This document shows positions 47,953-59,040 of a stretch of 64,000 nt of DNA, one piece after another (the first letter of the stretch is position 1; each line of letters starts with the position of its first letter). The position numbers and the translations under genes were made by a program. Below the pieces are notes generated by a model. It saw only the letters and a list, made by a program, of their open reading frames with translations, was not told where the DNA came from and made no database searches. This DNA comes from Amborella trichopoda (taxonomy: Eukaryota > Streptophyta > Magnoliopsida > Amborellales > Amborellaceae): positions 240,399 to 304,398 of the forward strand of contig NW_006500355.1 of assembly GCF_000471905.2 (NCBI RefSeq), read 5' to 3'.

Positions 47953-50900
47953 ATGGGGCACGAAGAGCCAGGCAAAAGCTCTTCGCGCTGGGCTCCCACT
48001 AGAGAAGACATGGATAAATCAATAGAGATGGTGAGGCCAATACGAAGGGAAATGTCAGCCTCAAGCCGAAGGCTTTCTTTCACCGCTCGAATCAAATCTG
48101 AGGTCAAGAGACTCTCCACCTTCAGTTCTCAGGAATCAATGAAGATAGAGAGTACGAACAATAAAGCCATGTCGAGGATGGTTCGAACTAAATCGAGTGC
48201 AGAGAGAGGGCTTCAGAGCCTTCGGTTTCTAGACAAAGCATCAGGAAGTAATGAAGGAGAGGGATGGAATGCAGTTGAGAAGCGGTTTAATCAATTCGTG
48301 GTGGAGGACCGGGTCTCTAGAGAGAATTTTGGGCGATGCATTGGTGAATCTCTCTCTCTCTCTCTCTCATTATGGGGAAGAAGAGCCCCAAGTAATATGG
48401 TAGTTTGATACTGGGTGATCAGAAACCTGTTCTGCTATTGTTTTGTCTCTTTTTTTTTTTTAAAGGAATGGGTGATTCGAAGGAATTTGCATTACAGCTC
48501 CTTGATGCCATGGCAAGGCGTAGGAAACTAGATGTCGAAAACGGTTTATCGAAAGAGCAGCTTAAGGAGTTATGGGGAGAAATGGCAGATCAAAACTTCG
48601 ATTCTAGACTTCAGATATTCTTTGACATGTAATTATACAAATCCTTCAGCACTCATCTCTCTCTCTCATCACTACCAATGACAAATTTGATGTATCTGCG
48701 AGTCTTCACACTCATCTCTCTGTCTCTCTCTCTCTCTGACAAATTTGATGTATCTGCGAGTCTTCAGGTGTGATAAACGGTGATGGCCTCCCACCCTCCC
48801 TCCCTCCCTCTCTCTCTTCTCTCTTATCAATACCAATGACAAATTTGATGTATCTGCATGCCTTCAGGTGCGATAAGAACGGTGATGGCAAACTTTCGGA
48901 AGATGAGGTGGAGGAGGTCTGATCATTAACCCTGTAGACTCTTAGATTTCCTATTTCATCAAACAAGATAAAAGACAAGACACAGTAGTAGTGATCAGTT
49001 TGTATCTCCTCTGAAGGTTATCGTGTTGAGCGCCTCAGCCAACAAGCTAGCGAAGTTCAAGGAGCATGTGAAAACTTACACCGCACTAATAATGGAAGAG
49101 CTCGATCCCGATCATTTAGGTTACATAGAGGTACACACATACTTGCTTTCTCAGTAAATGATTCTATCCATGAAGCAGCAGATCTGGAGATTGTCACCTC
49201 ACAAAATGGGAACAACGAAATGGGACCTTCACGTATTGTTTATCTACAAAACTACAAATGAATCGTCATAAATTATAAGGATCACAACTAACAATGATCC
49301 TATGCATTATGCTTTTTTTTGGTGGGGGGGGGAGTTCAGCAATAAGAATCAAACTTGAGATGTAGACCTCAGCCCAATTCCTGATCCAATGCATATTTAT
49401 TCTGATTACTTTTACACAAGTAACAGAGAAATCCTTTCAACAAGTTGCATTTTTCCTATGCACTCCTTACCCAAATTTCAGGAAAGTTTATCATAACCCA
49501 GGGCTATGCTCCCACACAAATCAAGTAAGAAAGCCCGTCATAACAAATCCATCCGGCTATTTGCACAGATATGGCAGCTCGAGACCTTACTACAAGGGAT
49601 GGTGAAATCACAAGGGCATGAGGCCTTCGAAAAGAGCAGCCAAGCTCTGACTAGGACCATGATCCCCAAGAGATATCGGAACCCAGTAAACAGATACCTC
49701 GATTATGCCAAAGACTTTGTGCATGAGAATTGGAAGAGGATATGGATACTTCTTCTGTGGATCATTGCGAATGTAGCACTATTCACATGGAAATTTGCAC
49801 AATACAAGCAAAGATCCCCATTTCAGGTTATGGGGTACTGTGTGTGCACAGCCAAAGGAGCGGCAGAAACCTTGAAACTCAACATGGCAGTCATACTCCT
49901 ACCAGTTTGCCGAAACACCATCACGAGGCTAAGGTCGACTTTTCTGAGCAAAGTTGTGCCTTTTGATGACAACATCAACTTTCACAAGGTGAGGCATGGT
50001 ATACAGAGCTGAATTACATGATTGAGAGATATGTCACACTGTTATTTCTTTTTTTTTTTTGGAGAAATCTCAATAAACTTTCACTAGTATAATGAGACTT
50101 TTCCTCCTCCTTTTTAAATATTCTCGGTCTTTTTTTCTTTTTTCTTTCTTTTAACGTAAATGAGACCATGGAAACTACACTTTATAAGAGAGGCAAAGTA
50201 CACCATGAAAAGGTCCAAAGAATCAGTGATTAAAACCAGACTCGCGCTCAGACTCACTAGGGTCCCCGATTCCAAGTGACCCAGCTTACCTCCAATTCTC
50301 AGGTTTTCCTTCAGAATCACTAGGACCGCTATCCGGACCCAAAGGGAATTTTTCAATGGCTATAATGAACCATGCCATATGGTAATCCAGCGAGAGGGAC
50401 AGCCAACTTGAGACAGGGCTCAAGGGGATATATCAGGACTTAAAGTTCATCTGTGACAAACTTGGATGGAGCATGGATGTTATTTATAAAGGAAAAAGTT
50501 TATACAAGGGTGAGGCCATAAACAATCAAATTAAAGCGCACATCAAAAATTCACTAGAAAAGGTTATTTTGATACCCAAAAATCATCAATTGATCATCTT
50601 GACCTTAAGATCTATGAAGATGAGAAAAAATGGATTTCAAGTCTTGAAAATAATGCTCCTTGTAATGTATTTTTTGGAATGATAATTTTCAAGATTCTCA
50701 AGTATTCGTAAATCTACTAGATCTAGACTATTTTTTAAGCTTTAAATTTTATAATTAGATATGAAAATAAATTTTCATGCCATCACAAAGATTTCCAGTA
50801 CTGAAATAACATCTTTCGATACTATTAAAGGTGCGCTTTACTTTTGATTGTTTAGGGCCTCAGCCTTAGCCTTATGCAAACCACACCCGTTCATAAAAGG

Positions 50901-53900
50901 AGAAACTGTTTCTCTCTTTCTTTTTTTTTCTTTTTTTCTTTTTTTCTTCCTTTTTTTTCTTTTTTTTCTTCCTTTTGAGGTTTAAGATGCATGGCAGCAT
51001 GTTGTTGATAAGCAGGGTCATATGCGAATAGTAGACTGGACCAAACTGGGCCCTTTATAGTGGGTGGAGACGAAAAAAAGCCCAATTCCCAATGTCTGGT
51101 CCTCCTAATGGGGATGAAGGCTAATGGGGACGAAGGCTGAAAGAGCAGTGCGCCACAGTAAATTGGACAATCATAATTTCACAAATTTCACTACAATAGT
51201 ATAGGGAAAAAATCTTTTTATTTTTTATTTTCTATTTGATATAATTTTCAATTCTCTTCAAGCTTTTCTTATCTTCTCCGGAGCTGTCTTCCAGAAAAAC
51301 ATAATATTTTTCAAAGTTTCCTACAAAACTACCTCACAAAAAGATAGCCAGGAATAAGATTTCTCATTATGGCTCAAACAAACAAAAATTCCTCATTTAT
51401 TTATCAAAATAATGGGAAAAAAAAAGTTTCTTACACCTCTCTTTCCATTGCAGGCAATCGCATTTGGCATAGCAATTGCAGTTATAGTACACACAGTTGC
51501 GCACCTTGGTTGCAATTATCCCAGAATCACGTCATGCTCAAACACAAAATTCTTAAGAACAATAGGGCCTGATTTCAATAACAAGCAACCCACTTTCCAG
51601 AGCCTGGTCTTCAGCTTCCCTGGCATGAGTGGAATCATCATGATCTTTCTCATGTCATTTTCCTTTACACTAGCGACGCACAGCTTTAGAAGAAATGTCG
51701 TGAAATTGTCTTGGCCCCTCCACCATTTGGCTGGTTTTAATGCCTTTTGGTATGCACACCACCTCTTCGCCGTTGTCTACTTTCTCCTCGTCTTCCATGG
51801 TTTCTACATGTACCTTGCAAAACTCTGGTATAGCAAGACAGTAAGTACTTATCCTCTAAATTCCAAGTGATAACAACAAATGCCTATGGAAAAGTTCATC
51901 ATAGTCGTCATAGTTAAATGGACTGTAGATGACCAAAGTGCCATGGGGTTGTCATGATCCAGTGATGTGACGCATGTCAATGGAGAGAACCAACGCCCCT
52001 CAGAATGGACACCAATGGTGGATCCTGATCTCTTTAAAACCATCCATCATTAGAATGGATGATGATGACCTACTGGAAAATGGCGTTCCATAGTACATTG
52101 GCTTAAAAACCATCCATCATTAGAATGGATGATGATGACCTATTGGAAAATCGTGTTCCATAGTCCATAGGCTTACAGTATACTTTCTAACATTTACGGC
52201 GTCTAGTATTGCTGTTAGTCATTCTAACTGAAAGTTCCCAACATTTACAGACATGGATGTACTTGACAGCCCCAGTTTTGTTCTACATTTGTGAGAAGAC
52301 AACCAGACTTTTCAGAGAGAAACACTATCGAGTCAGCATCATCAAGGCACGTGAACATTATGTCACAACATGATGCTAACTAGGTTCTCTTTTGTTCTGG
52401 TTTTGGCAGTAAAACAATAATTTTTTGGGTTAAAAAATGTGCAGGCTGCAATATATCCAGGAGATGTATTGGCGTTGTATATGAGTAAACCTCCGGGATT
52501 CAAATACAAGAGTGGGATGTACATGTTCATAAAGTGCCCCAATGTTTCCCCTTTTGAGTGGTACACTTTTCTAAGTCCAATAGATATCTAATTTTACGAT
52601 CCTTCTTGTAAAAGAAGCCCGCATTCTCTCTCTAAAGGCACACTTTCTTATTTTGTTTAAGACCTCGTCTTTGGATCTCTCTCTCTCTCTCTCTCTCTCT
52701 CCAGGCACCCCTTCTCCATTACCTCTGCACCAGGAGATGACTACTTGAGCATCCACATTCGTACATTGGGGGATTGGACAACAGAGCTGAGAATGCATTT
52801 TGAACAGGTCCTCTCATATTAGCAAGCATTATATCTAGGAATGAACTCTTTTTTTATTGGTACCATGAAACTAAGCAGCAGTTTGGGTTTGTTCCAATTC
52901 AGGTCATTCAGTCTGGTACAACCTACAGGAAGAGTGGCCTGACTAGGCTCGAAACCACAGTATATGCTGAAGCAGGTGTTCCCCATTCTAGGTAAAAACC
53001 CCACAACTTGCTTGTGGATAAGAGGATTGAAGATTTTTGTTTTGTCATTATAAGCTCTTTCAGTTGCAGGTTTCCCAGGCTTTTAATTGATGGACCATAT
53101 GGTGCCCCTACTCAGAACTACAAGAAATATGACATACTTTTGCTCATTGGACTGGGAATAGGAGCCACCCCAATGATCAGCATACTAAAGGATCTTCTCA
53201 ACACTATCAAGTTGCACGAATTTCGCTCCATTGATTATGATGATTCCAAAGATGTGCACGAAATTCAAATAACAGAAGTTCGAAGGAATAAGGGAAAGGG
53301 ACCAAATCGGGCCTATTTCTACTGGGTCACAAGAGAACAAGGCTCTTTCGAATGGTTCAAAGGGGTCATGAATGAAGTTGCGGAGTTTGATCATAACGTA
53401 CATTCACAATCAAACTGCTTCAATTCATTTCATAATTCTGTAACTCTCCCCCAGATTACCATCTGAAATCTTTGATGATATCGACTGTTGCAGAAAATTA
53501 TAGAAATGCACAACTACCTAACAAGTGTGTACGAAGAAGGAGATGCTCGATCAGCACTCATTGCCATGGTTCAGTCTCTGCAACATGCCAGAAATGGAGT
53601 GGATATTGTCTCTGGAAGCCGGGTAAGCCCTTCCATAACAAGTTCTCCAATGAATGTACAAATTTGCCCATTGTGTTTCAACCCGAGTGTATTGTACTCA
53701 AGCAACAGGTAGAAACGGCAGTAATTTTTAACTTTCACTAAAGCCATGAGATGGGAACTGGCAGATACGGACGCACTTTGCCAGACCGAACTGGAGTAAA
53801 GTGTTTGCAGAACTAGCCAACACCCACAAAACAGCTCATATAGGTAAAATAAATCGGCTAAAGGAAAGAAACGTATCTAGCTCCTTGAGGCTGAAATTGA

Positions 53901-54040
53901 CATTATCTGAATTTCTTATGGCCATTGCAGGTGTCTTCTATTGTGGGACACCTACGCTTACGAAGATGCTCAGGAAGCTCTGTCAAGAATTCAACCACGG
54001 CACCACCACCCACTTCCACTTTCACAAAGAGAACTTCTAG
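47953..54040 (+). CDS. RBOH: Respiratory burst oxidase homologue (NADPH oxidase), RBOHH/J-like
   Basis: The gene has fourteen exons: 47953-48343, 48466-48628, 48868-48916, 49017-49130, 49569-49988, 51454-51840, 52251-52346, 52445-52560, 52705-52807, 52903-52991, 53070-53397, 53494-53622, 53765-53843, 53931-54040; 857 aa. The plasma-membrane enzyme passes electrons from cytosolic NADPH through FAD and two haems to apoplastic oxygen, making superoxide. In order: a basic N-terminus, canonical EF-hand [12 protein letters not shown] and a weaker second one (DPDHLGYIE), the ferric reductase membrane domain with paired histidines (VHTVAH, YAHHLF, FHGFY), FAD motif [18 protein letters not shown] motifs [15 protein letters not shown] and [15 protein letters not shown], and C-terminal HKENF. 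C-terminal detail ([16 protein letters not shown]) reads closest to the pollen/root-hair RBOHH/J clade. The intron after exon 7 appears to start with GC instead of GT. All other introns are GT-AG. Confidence 0.93.
48679..48895 (+). repeat. Triplicated segment in RBOH intron 2 with a decoy exon-3 acceptor
   Basis: TGACAAATTTGATGTATCTG begins at 48679, 48738 and 48837, each time followed by CTTCA and separated by CT-rich spacers. The second copy continues CAGGTGTGATAAACGGTGATGG, a damaged version of the true exon 3 start (CAG|GTGCGATAAGAACGGTG at 48868). Confidence 0.8.
50487..50890. mobile_element. MITE family A, copy A7, in RBOH intron 5
   Basis: The left end GTTTATACAAGGGTGAGGCC then ATAAACAATCAAATTAAAG is inverted at the right as GATTGTTTAGGGCCTCAGCC then TTATGCAAACCACACCC. 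With A2 and A3 it is one of the better preserved copies. Confidence 0.75.
52036..52175. repeat. Tandem duplication, 70 bp x 2, in RBOH intron 6
   Basis: AAAACCATCCATCATTAGAA with the following GGATGATGATGACCTAYTGG block occurs at 52036 and 52106. Confidence 0.9.
52676..52702 (+). repeat. (CT)n microsatellite serving as the polypyrimidine tract before RBOH exon 9
   Basis: A CT run ends directly in CCAG, the acceptor of exon 9 (first base 52705). Changes in its length would alter the splice signal. Confidence 0.85.
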
Positions 54041-54664
54041 TATACTGAGCTTTTTTTTAAATCTAACCTTCAACAAATTGTTTTGTATAAAATTGTCTAT
54101 TTTCTCTTCCGTTTTGTACATTCTTTCCTTATAATCTACTTTCTCTTCCCAAAACTGTAGCTTCACAAGATCAAAAAACTAATGTTGAGAAGATCTAAGA
54201 TTAAACGCAAAGCTTGATTTCATTAGTTCACAAAAACTGCATCTTCTCTAATGCACTTTTCATGTTGTCATCCAGCTAATTTCATTGGAAACATGCGTGG
54301 AGTTTCTGTTGAATTTTTTCAACTTTTCTCTGACCTTCAATTTTCTCCTTACCAGTTTTTCCTTTTGTTTTATTGGATGGCTTTGAGGGGGTTAACCTTC
54401 TGTGGGACCTGACCGTTTTTGTTGGACCACCCTTTTTATGCAGCACCTTGCACTTTCTTATTCACCCATTGTGTCCCTGCCCTCCCTTTTCTTCTATATT
54501 CCAATTCACCTTCTTAACATTCAACTACGAGCAATTTCTAAGGCATACTGCATTATCAAATAGAGTTTGATCGGGTGGTCAAGTGATTGAAGAACCACCT
54601 CCTGTAATTTCAGTTCTTGCTCCAATAACAAAAGTTCTTTTGAGAGTGACCAATAACAAAAGTT

Positions 54665-55790
54665 TCAATTGCATTTAGTAAGAATTTCATCCAGGCCAGC
54701 AGTTTAGTGCTTAGGGTTTAGGTTTTCTAAATAAAGTCAAATTCTCCATCAAGGCTGATGGATTTTCAGCAGCAGCACGAATTGGCATCAGCAATCCTCA
54801 TCAAGGCTTGTTAAGTAACAAAATGATATCTCAGCATCTCAAGCAGAGTCTAGGAATCAACCAACAAAATCAAAGGATCAATTTGTCAAATCATATAAGA
54901 CATTTTGGCAATATATCAGTAACCAGTTAATCTGGTGCAGTGGAACAAGAAACCAGTAAGCTAATGAAACTAGCCATTTTACACATAGGGCATGGGCATT
55001 CACGTATGCCCTATTATTGTTGGCACTAAATTTGTAGATATCGTGAATGTAATGGGAATCCTCCGTGCATCAACTGCTCCTCTTCATTTCCTTTTCAGCT
55101 TAGAAGCTGCAACCTTTTTCCTGCCAAGTATTGCCTTCTTGTGCTCTGGTAATGGTTATATGTATCAGGGTAACCACCGGAATTTTCTGAGGACTGTAAC
55201 TATTTCAACATGAGTAAAAAGAAATGCAACGGATATCCATCAAATTCTTCTTCCAAGCTATGAAGCATTTTGTTTACACTTTTCTAAACACAGAAAAATA
55301 ATAAAAGCAAATCCACCTAAGAAGTAACAAATATTGCGCGTCCATTTTCTTTCTTTGAGAAATAAGAAGCTAGAACTGAGCAATGTCTAACCGTACAAAT
55401 AAGATTAAAAGATTCACTAAAACCACATGACCAATTTCTACTGCACACCTCTTGAAAACACAACTTAAGAATGGGAAGAAAACAATGAAATGGCCCAATC
55501 CATTGGAAAAAGAACACCTGGAAAAGATAGGCATCAAAATATAGAGGATGAACCTTTTTTTCTTTCCTTTCCTCATAGTTCTATGTAAAGCACAAGTTCA
55601 TAAATGGTATAAATACAAAACTGGAGATTAACCAGAACAAACAAAAGAGAATCTTCCGAATTATAGAGCTTTTTTCCCTGTGGCCATCAACATCTGATAG
55701 TCAAATGCATAAGGAACATGACTTTAAGGTCTGAACATAGATATGTCTATGTCATGCCCTTGAGCGTATGGCTCATTCGACCTTTGTTCA
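54665..55790 (+). pseudogene. Decayed second copy of the LCAT3 last exon and 3' flank
   Basis: This block aligns in order with 43801-45370. Exon 11 is recognisable from 54754 (ADGFSAAARIGISNPHQGLLSN), and the histidine of the triad is kept. However, the following Arg is Gln, and the stop TAA has become CAA so the frame runs on. The flank keeps landmarks such as TTTCAACATGAGTA, AAATTCTTCTTCCAAGC, GAACTGAGCAATGT and CATCTGATAGTCAAATGC. Exons 1-10 are absent upstream, where the RBOH 3' flank lies instead. It is not expected to encode anything. Confidence 0.8.
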
Positions 55791-56153
55791 GTCACCATGA
55801 CTGTGCTTTGGTTGTTGGCTCAAGAGCTGCGAAAACTCTTTCTTTTTCCTTTTAGCCAAAACATACTGCTTATTGACTCATTTCTCTAGTGTATTAGTAA
55901 CTGTTATGGGCCTCATGCCCCATTAACGAAATCTCCTTGTCGAGACAAAGCACTTTGACTTAGAATCCATGAATTTTTGGAAACCTGATCTTTACCAGAT
56001 TTGTATAGCTGAATGTTTTTCCTGTTGTAACCTATATGCACGATTTGTATAGGGCACATTGCCCCATGATTTATACAATGAGAAAGACATCTATATTTTA
56101 CCCAATCATGTGCTTGAATATTTCTCTCTTCTCTCCAATCTTAACATGATATT

Positions 56154-57473
56154 TGATGTAGGGAGAAAGGAAAAAGAAAATAAATGAACCAGAAAAAAAA
56201 AAAAAATTTAATGGTGAGAGAATATACCCCTCTCTCAAGATCTATAAGGGTGTCTACCCTAAAATACTAAAATAAATTCTTCTTCTCTTATCTTCTACCT
56301 AAAATAAATTCTTCTTCTCTTACCTTCCTTTTTTTTCTTGTCTATTTACATATTTATAGAAGTGAACCCGAAAATCTAATTTGCTCCTTAAGACACCCTA
56401 ATGAATATTAAATCCTAGCCCTTCATCTTTTAAAAAAAAAAAAGTAAACTTTCAATTCTACCGTTCAATTCTCTACAACAAGAAAGACACAAATAGAACA
56501 AAAGAACAGTAAAAAACCAAAATAAACCCAAAGCTAAATTTTAATCTAACAGCAAAAATAAAAAAAATAAAAATAAAAGCTAACTGCATCATTCTCCCGG
56601 TTCGGGAGAAGCTCGACCTTGAACTTAAGGACTTCAAAGAAATTTCTTTCTTGTCTTCACCACTGTGTTCCAAATAGAAATTTTCAACCTTTTCCTGTTT
56701 AACTCTTGATTGTTGGACTTAATGCAACAAAGTTATGATATACCTGGAAAATCAAATGTGATACCAAAATCTTTACACCTTTCATCACTTGTAATTCTTG
56801 CTTTACAACCACATCAATTTCCAGAGCAAGCTGTGGTGTGCAATTAATGCTTGGACTTGTGGTTGATATTTTATCTTCCACCTCTTCGCATTTTTGTTCC
56901 TCATGTTGCAATCTATTGAGTAAATCTTGTAACACTTGTTGCATCACTTTACCAAGGCGTTCTTTTAGGTCCTTTCTTACTTAATTATTTGACTACATTC
57001 TACACATTCCATAACTAGATCGCTACATGTCTTTTGATGACATTATGGTGTATGGATCATAAGGCATGGATCTCAAGGCTTTGATACTAATCGATGTAGG
57101 GAAGACAAGCAAGAAAATAAATAGATATAAAGGGATGAGAGACTATACCCTCTAACACTTGGTAAGGAAGTACACTCCCAAAAAGATCTTTTCACAAGAC
57201 CCAAAATAAACTCTTATTCTCTTCTATTCTTTTTGTCCAATAGTTACATATCACTAAGAAACCCTAATCAATATTAAATTTTAATTCTTGATCATTAAAA
57301 AACAAAAGAAGAAAACGAAAAAAATTGAAGTTCCGATTCTACCCCTCACTTATCTAAAACTAAAAAGACACAAGTAGACAAGAAAACTAGACCCAAGATA
57401 ACCACAAACCAAAATTCTAATCTCAAAAGAAAACCTAATAAAATAATAAAAAATAATAACTCTAATTGCATCA
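56154..57473 (-). mobile_element. Internally deleted gypsy-like LTR element inside the copia remnant
   Basis: Direct repeats at 56154-56591 and 57092-57473 both open (T/C)GATGTAGGGA and close TTGCATCA or CTGCATCA. On the minus strand, next to the 57092 repeat, AGTATCAAAGCC resembles the tRNA-Met primer site TGGTATCAGAGC, so the element reads leftwards. The interior (500 bp) encodes a short gag-like frame (56947 to 56699) and, near the other LTR, FKVELLPEPGR-like residues (about 56600). It has no RT and is therefore non-autonomous. Confidence 0.65.
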
Positions 57474-57867
57474 GTAATCCTGATGAATATTAGAGATTAT
57501 TGGATAGACTTATCTATTTAACTATCACATGACTAGACATAGCATATGTTGTAAACGTGGTGAGTCAGTTTATGCACGCACCGCATTTCCATTACCTGGA
57601 GGTTGTTTATCACATTTTACAATATTTGAAATCAGCTCCAGGGAGAGGACTACTTTATAACAGTCATGGTCACATTGAAATATAAGGTTTCTGTGATGCA
57701 GATTAGGCCAGGTGTTCTCTTGATTGACGATCAACTAGTAGATTTTATAAGAGTGGGTGGCTCATCTAAAAGAGTAAAGAGGAGTGTTGTAGCCCAATCT
57801 TCAGCAAAAGCCGAGTATTGAGCAATGCCAAGTGCTAAATGTGAAATAATTTGATTTCATTCTCTAC

Positions 57868-58047
57868 AATGAACTAAAATTTGGCCGCCTTGCCACCTAA
57901 GAGGCCTGGCCGACAAACTGCCTAGGCTATGCCTAGGTGGGGTCTAGGTGGGCATGGCTAAGGCAAGGGGCCTAGGAGGTCTGGGTGCCCCAAAAAAAAA
58001 AAAAGAAATTTAAAATCCACCCAAACAAAAGTACGGCCAGGTATTGC

Positions 58048-58092
<45 letters not shown>

Positions 58093-58560
58093 CTATATGT
58101 GCTCTCTCTACTTATGAGAAGAAGAAGAAGATGGACTCCATGTGTTCGATGCGCAGCCTCACTCTCACACACACATACAAAGATACACATGGACCCATAT
58201 GCTCCTTCTTTACATGTAAAAAGAAGAAAAAAAAATGACCTCTTAAGTGTTCAATGTGAGGTCCCTCTCTTTCGCAGTCTCTCTCTCTCTCTTCTCTAGA
58301 CATATCCTCCAAGTGTTCGAGACCTCTCTCTAACAAATACAAATTCAAAAAGAAAAAAAAAAAGAGGATGATCTTTAAGAATTTCATGCGAGACCTCACG
58401 CACATATACACACACGAAACACGTACACACACACATTCACAAAACACACACACACAAAACAACATATGGCACCCCAACCCCTTCCCTTAGGGCCGCCTTT
58501 GTGTCTGGGTGCCTGCTTAGGCGACCGCTAGGCAGCCACCTCTGCCTTTTTGAACATTAA
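57868..58560. mobile_element. hAT-like element inserted in the copia RNase H sequence
   Basis: An 8-bp imperfect duplication (TTCTCTAC at 57860-57867, TTTTCTAC at 58561-58568) splits the copia codons for HSL and LLQERG. The ends read AATGAACTAAAATTTGGC and, reversed, AATGTTCAAAAAGGC. The body has CCTAGGC-rich subterminal repeats, CT and CA microsatellites and no transposase. Confidence 0.65.
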
Positions 58561-59040
58561 TTTTCTACTTCAAGAGAGGGGTGTTAATGTATCAGCGCCC
58601 ATTCATTTACATTGTGATCATCAAGTAGCAATTTATATTACCTCAAACCCTACATGAAACACCCAAGCATATTGAGGTCAACTAACACTTTGTATGAGAA
58701 AAAGTCGCTTCAAAGACAATATGTCCATTTTTTCACTCCAAAAATCAATTGGGAGACATACTTTCCAAGGCTTCTAATTGAGTTCGACTTACTTTGGGCA
58801 AGTTGGCCATCTATGATAGATATATTCCAGCTTGAAGATGAGAGTAATGATAATTATGGGTCATGCCTATTAAGGAAACTTATAGTAACTATCATGGGCC
58901 TTACACCCATAAAGGAAATCTCCGTGTGGCAAGGCACATTGACCAAGAATCCATGATTTTTGGGAAACCGAATCTGTTATATAATATTCTACTATATCAG
59001 GATTCTTCTCCTGTTATAAACTATATGCATGATACCTGCA

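Larger units (their letters stand above)
55902..59040 (+). mobile_element. Ty1/copia remnant carrying two later insertions
   Basis: A 5' LTR (55902-56146, TGTTATGGGC...TCTTAACA) is followed by a copia-type primer site start (TGATATT). Internal sequence resumes at about 57480 with the RT/RNase H tail: YLTITRPDISYVVNVVSQF, HYLEVVYHILQYLKSAPGRG, then, after an interruption, LLQERGVNVSAPIHLHCD and an IEV-type motif near 58680. A partial 3' LTR (58890-59040) repeats the 5' LTR. Gag, protease, integrase and most of RT are missing, and stops are frequent. Confidence 0.75.

Noticed and set aside
54754-54870. A functional alternative last exon for LCAT3
   Set aside because: It lies beyond the whole RBOH gene, has lost the stop codon, and the normal exon 11 at 43890 is intact.
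58044-58477. Open frames in CT and CA microsatellites near 58.0-58.5 kb
   Set aside because: They are simple-sequence artefacts inside the hAT-like element.
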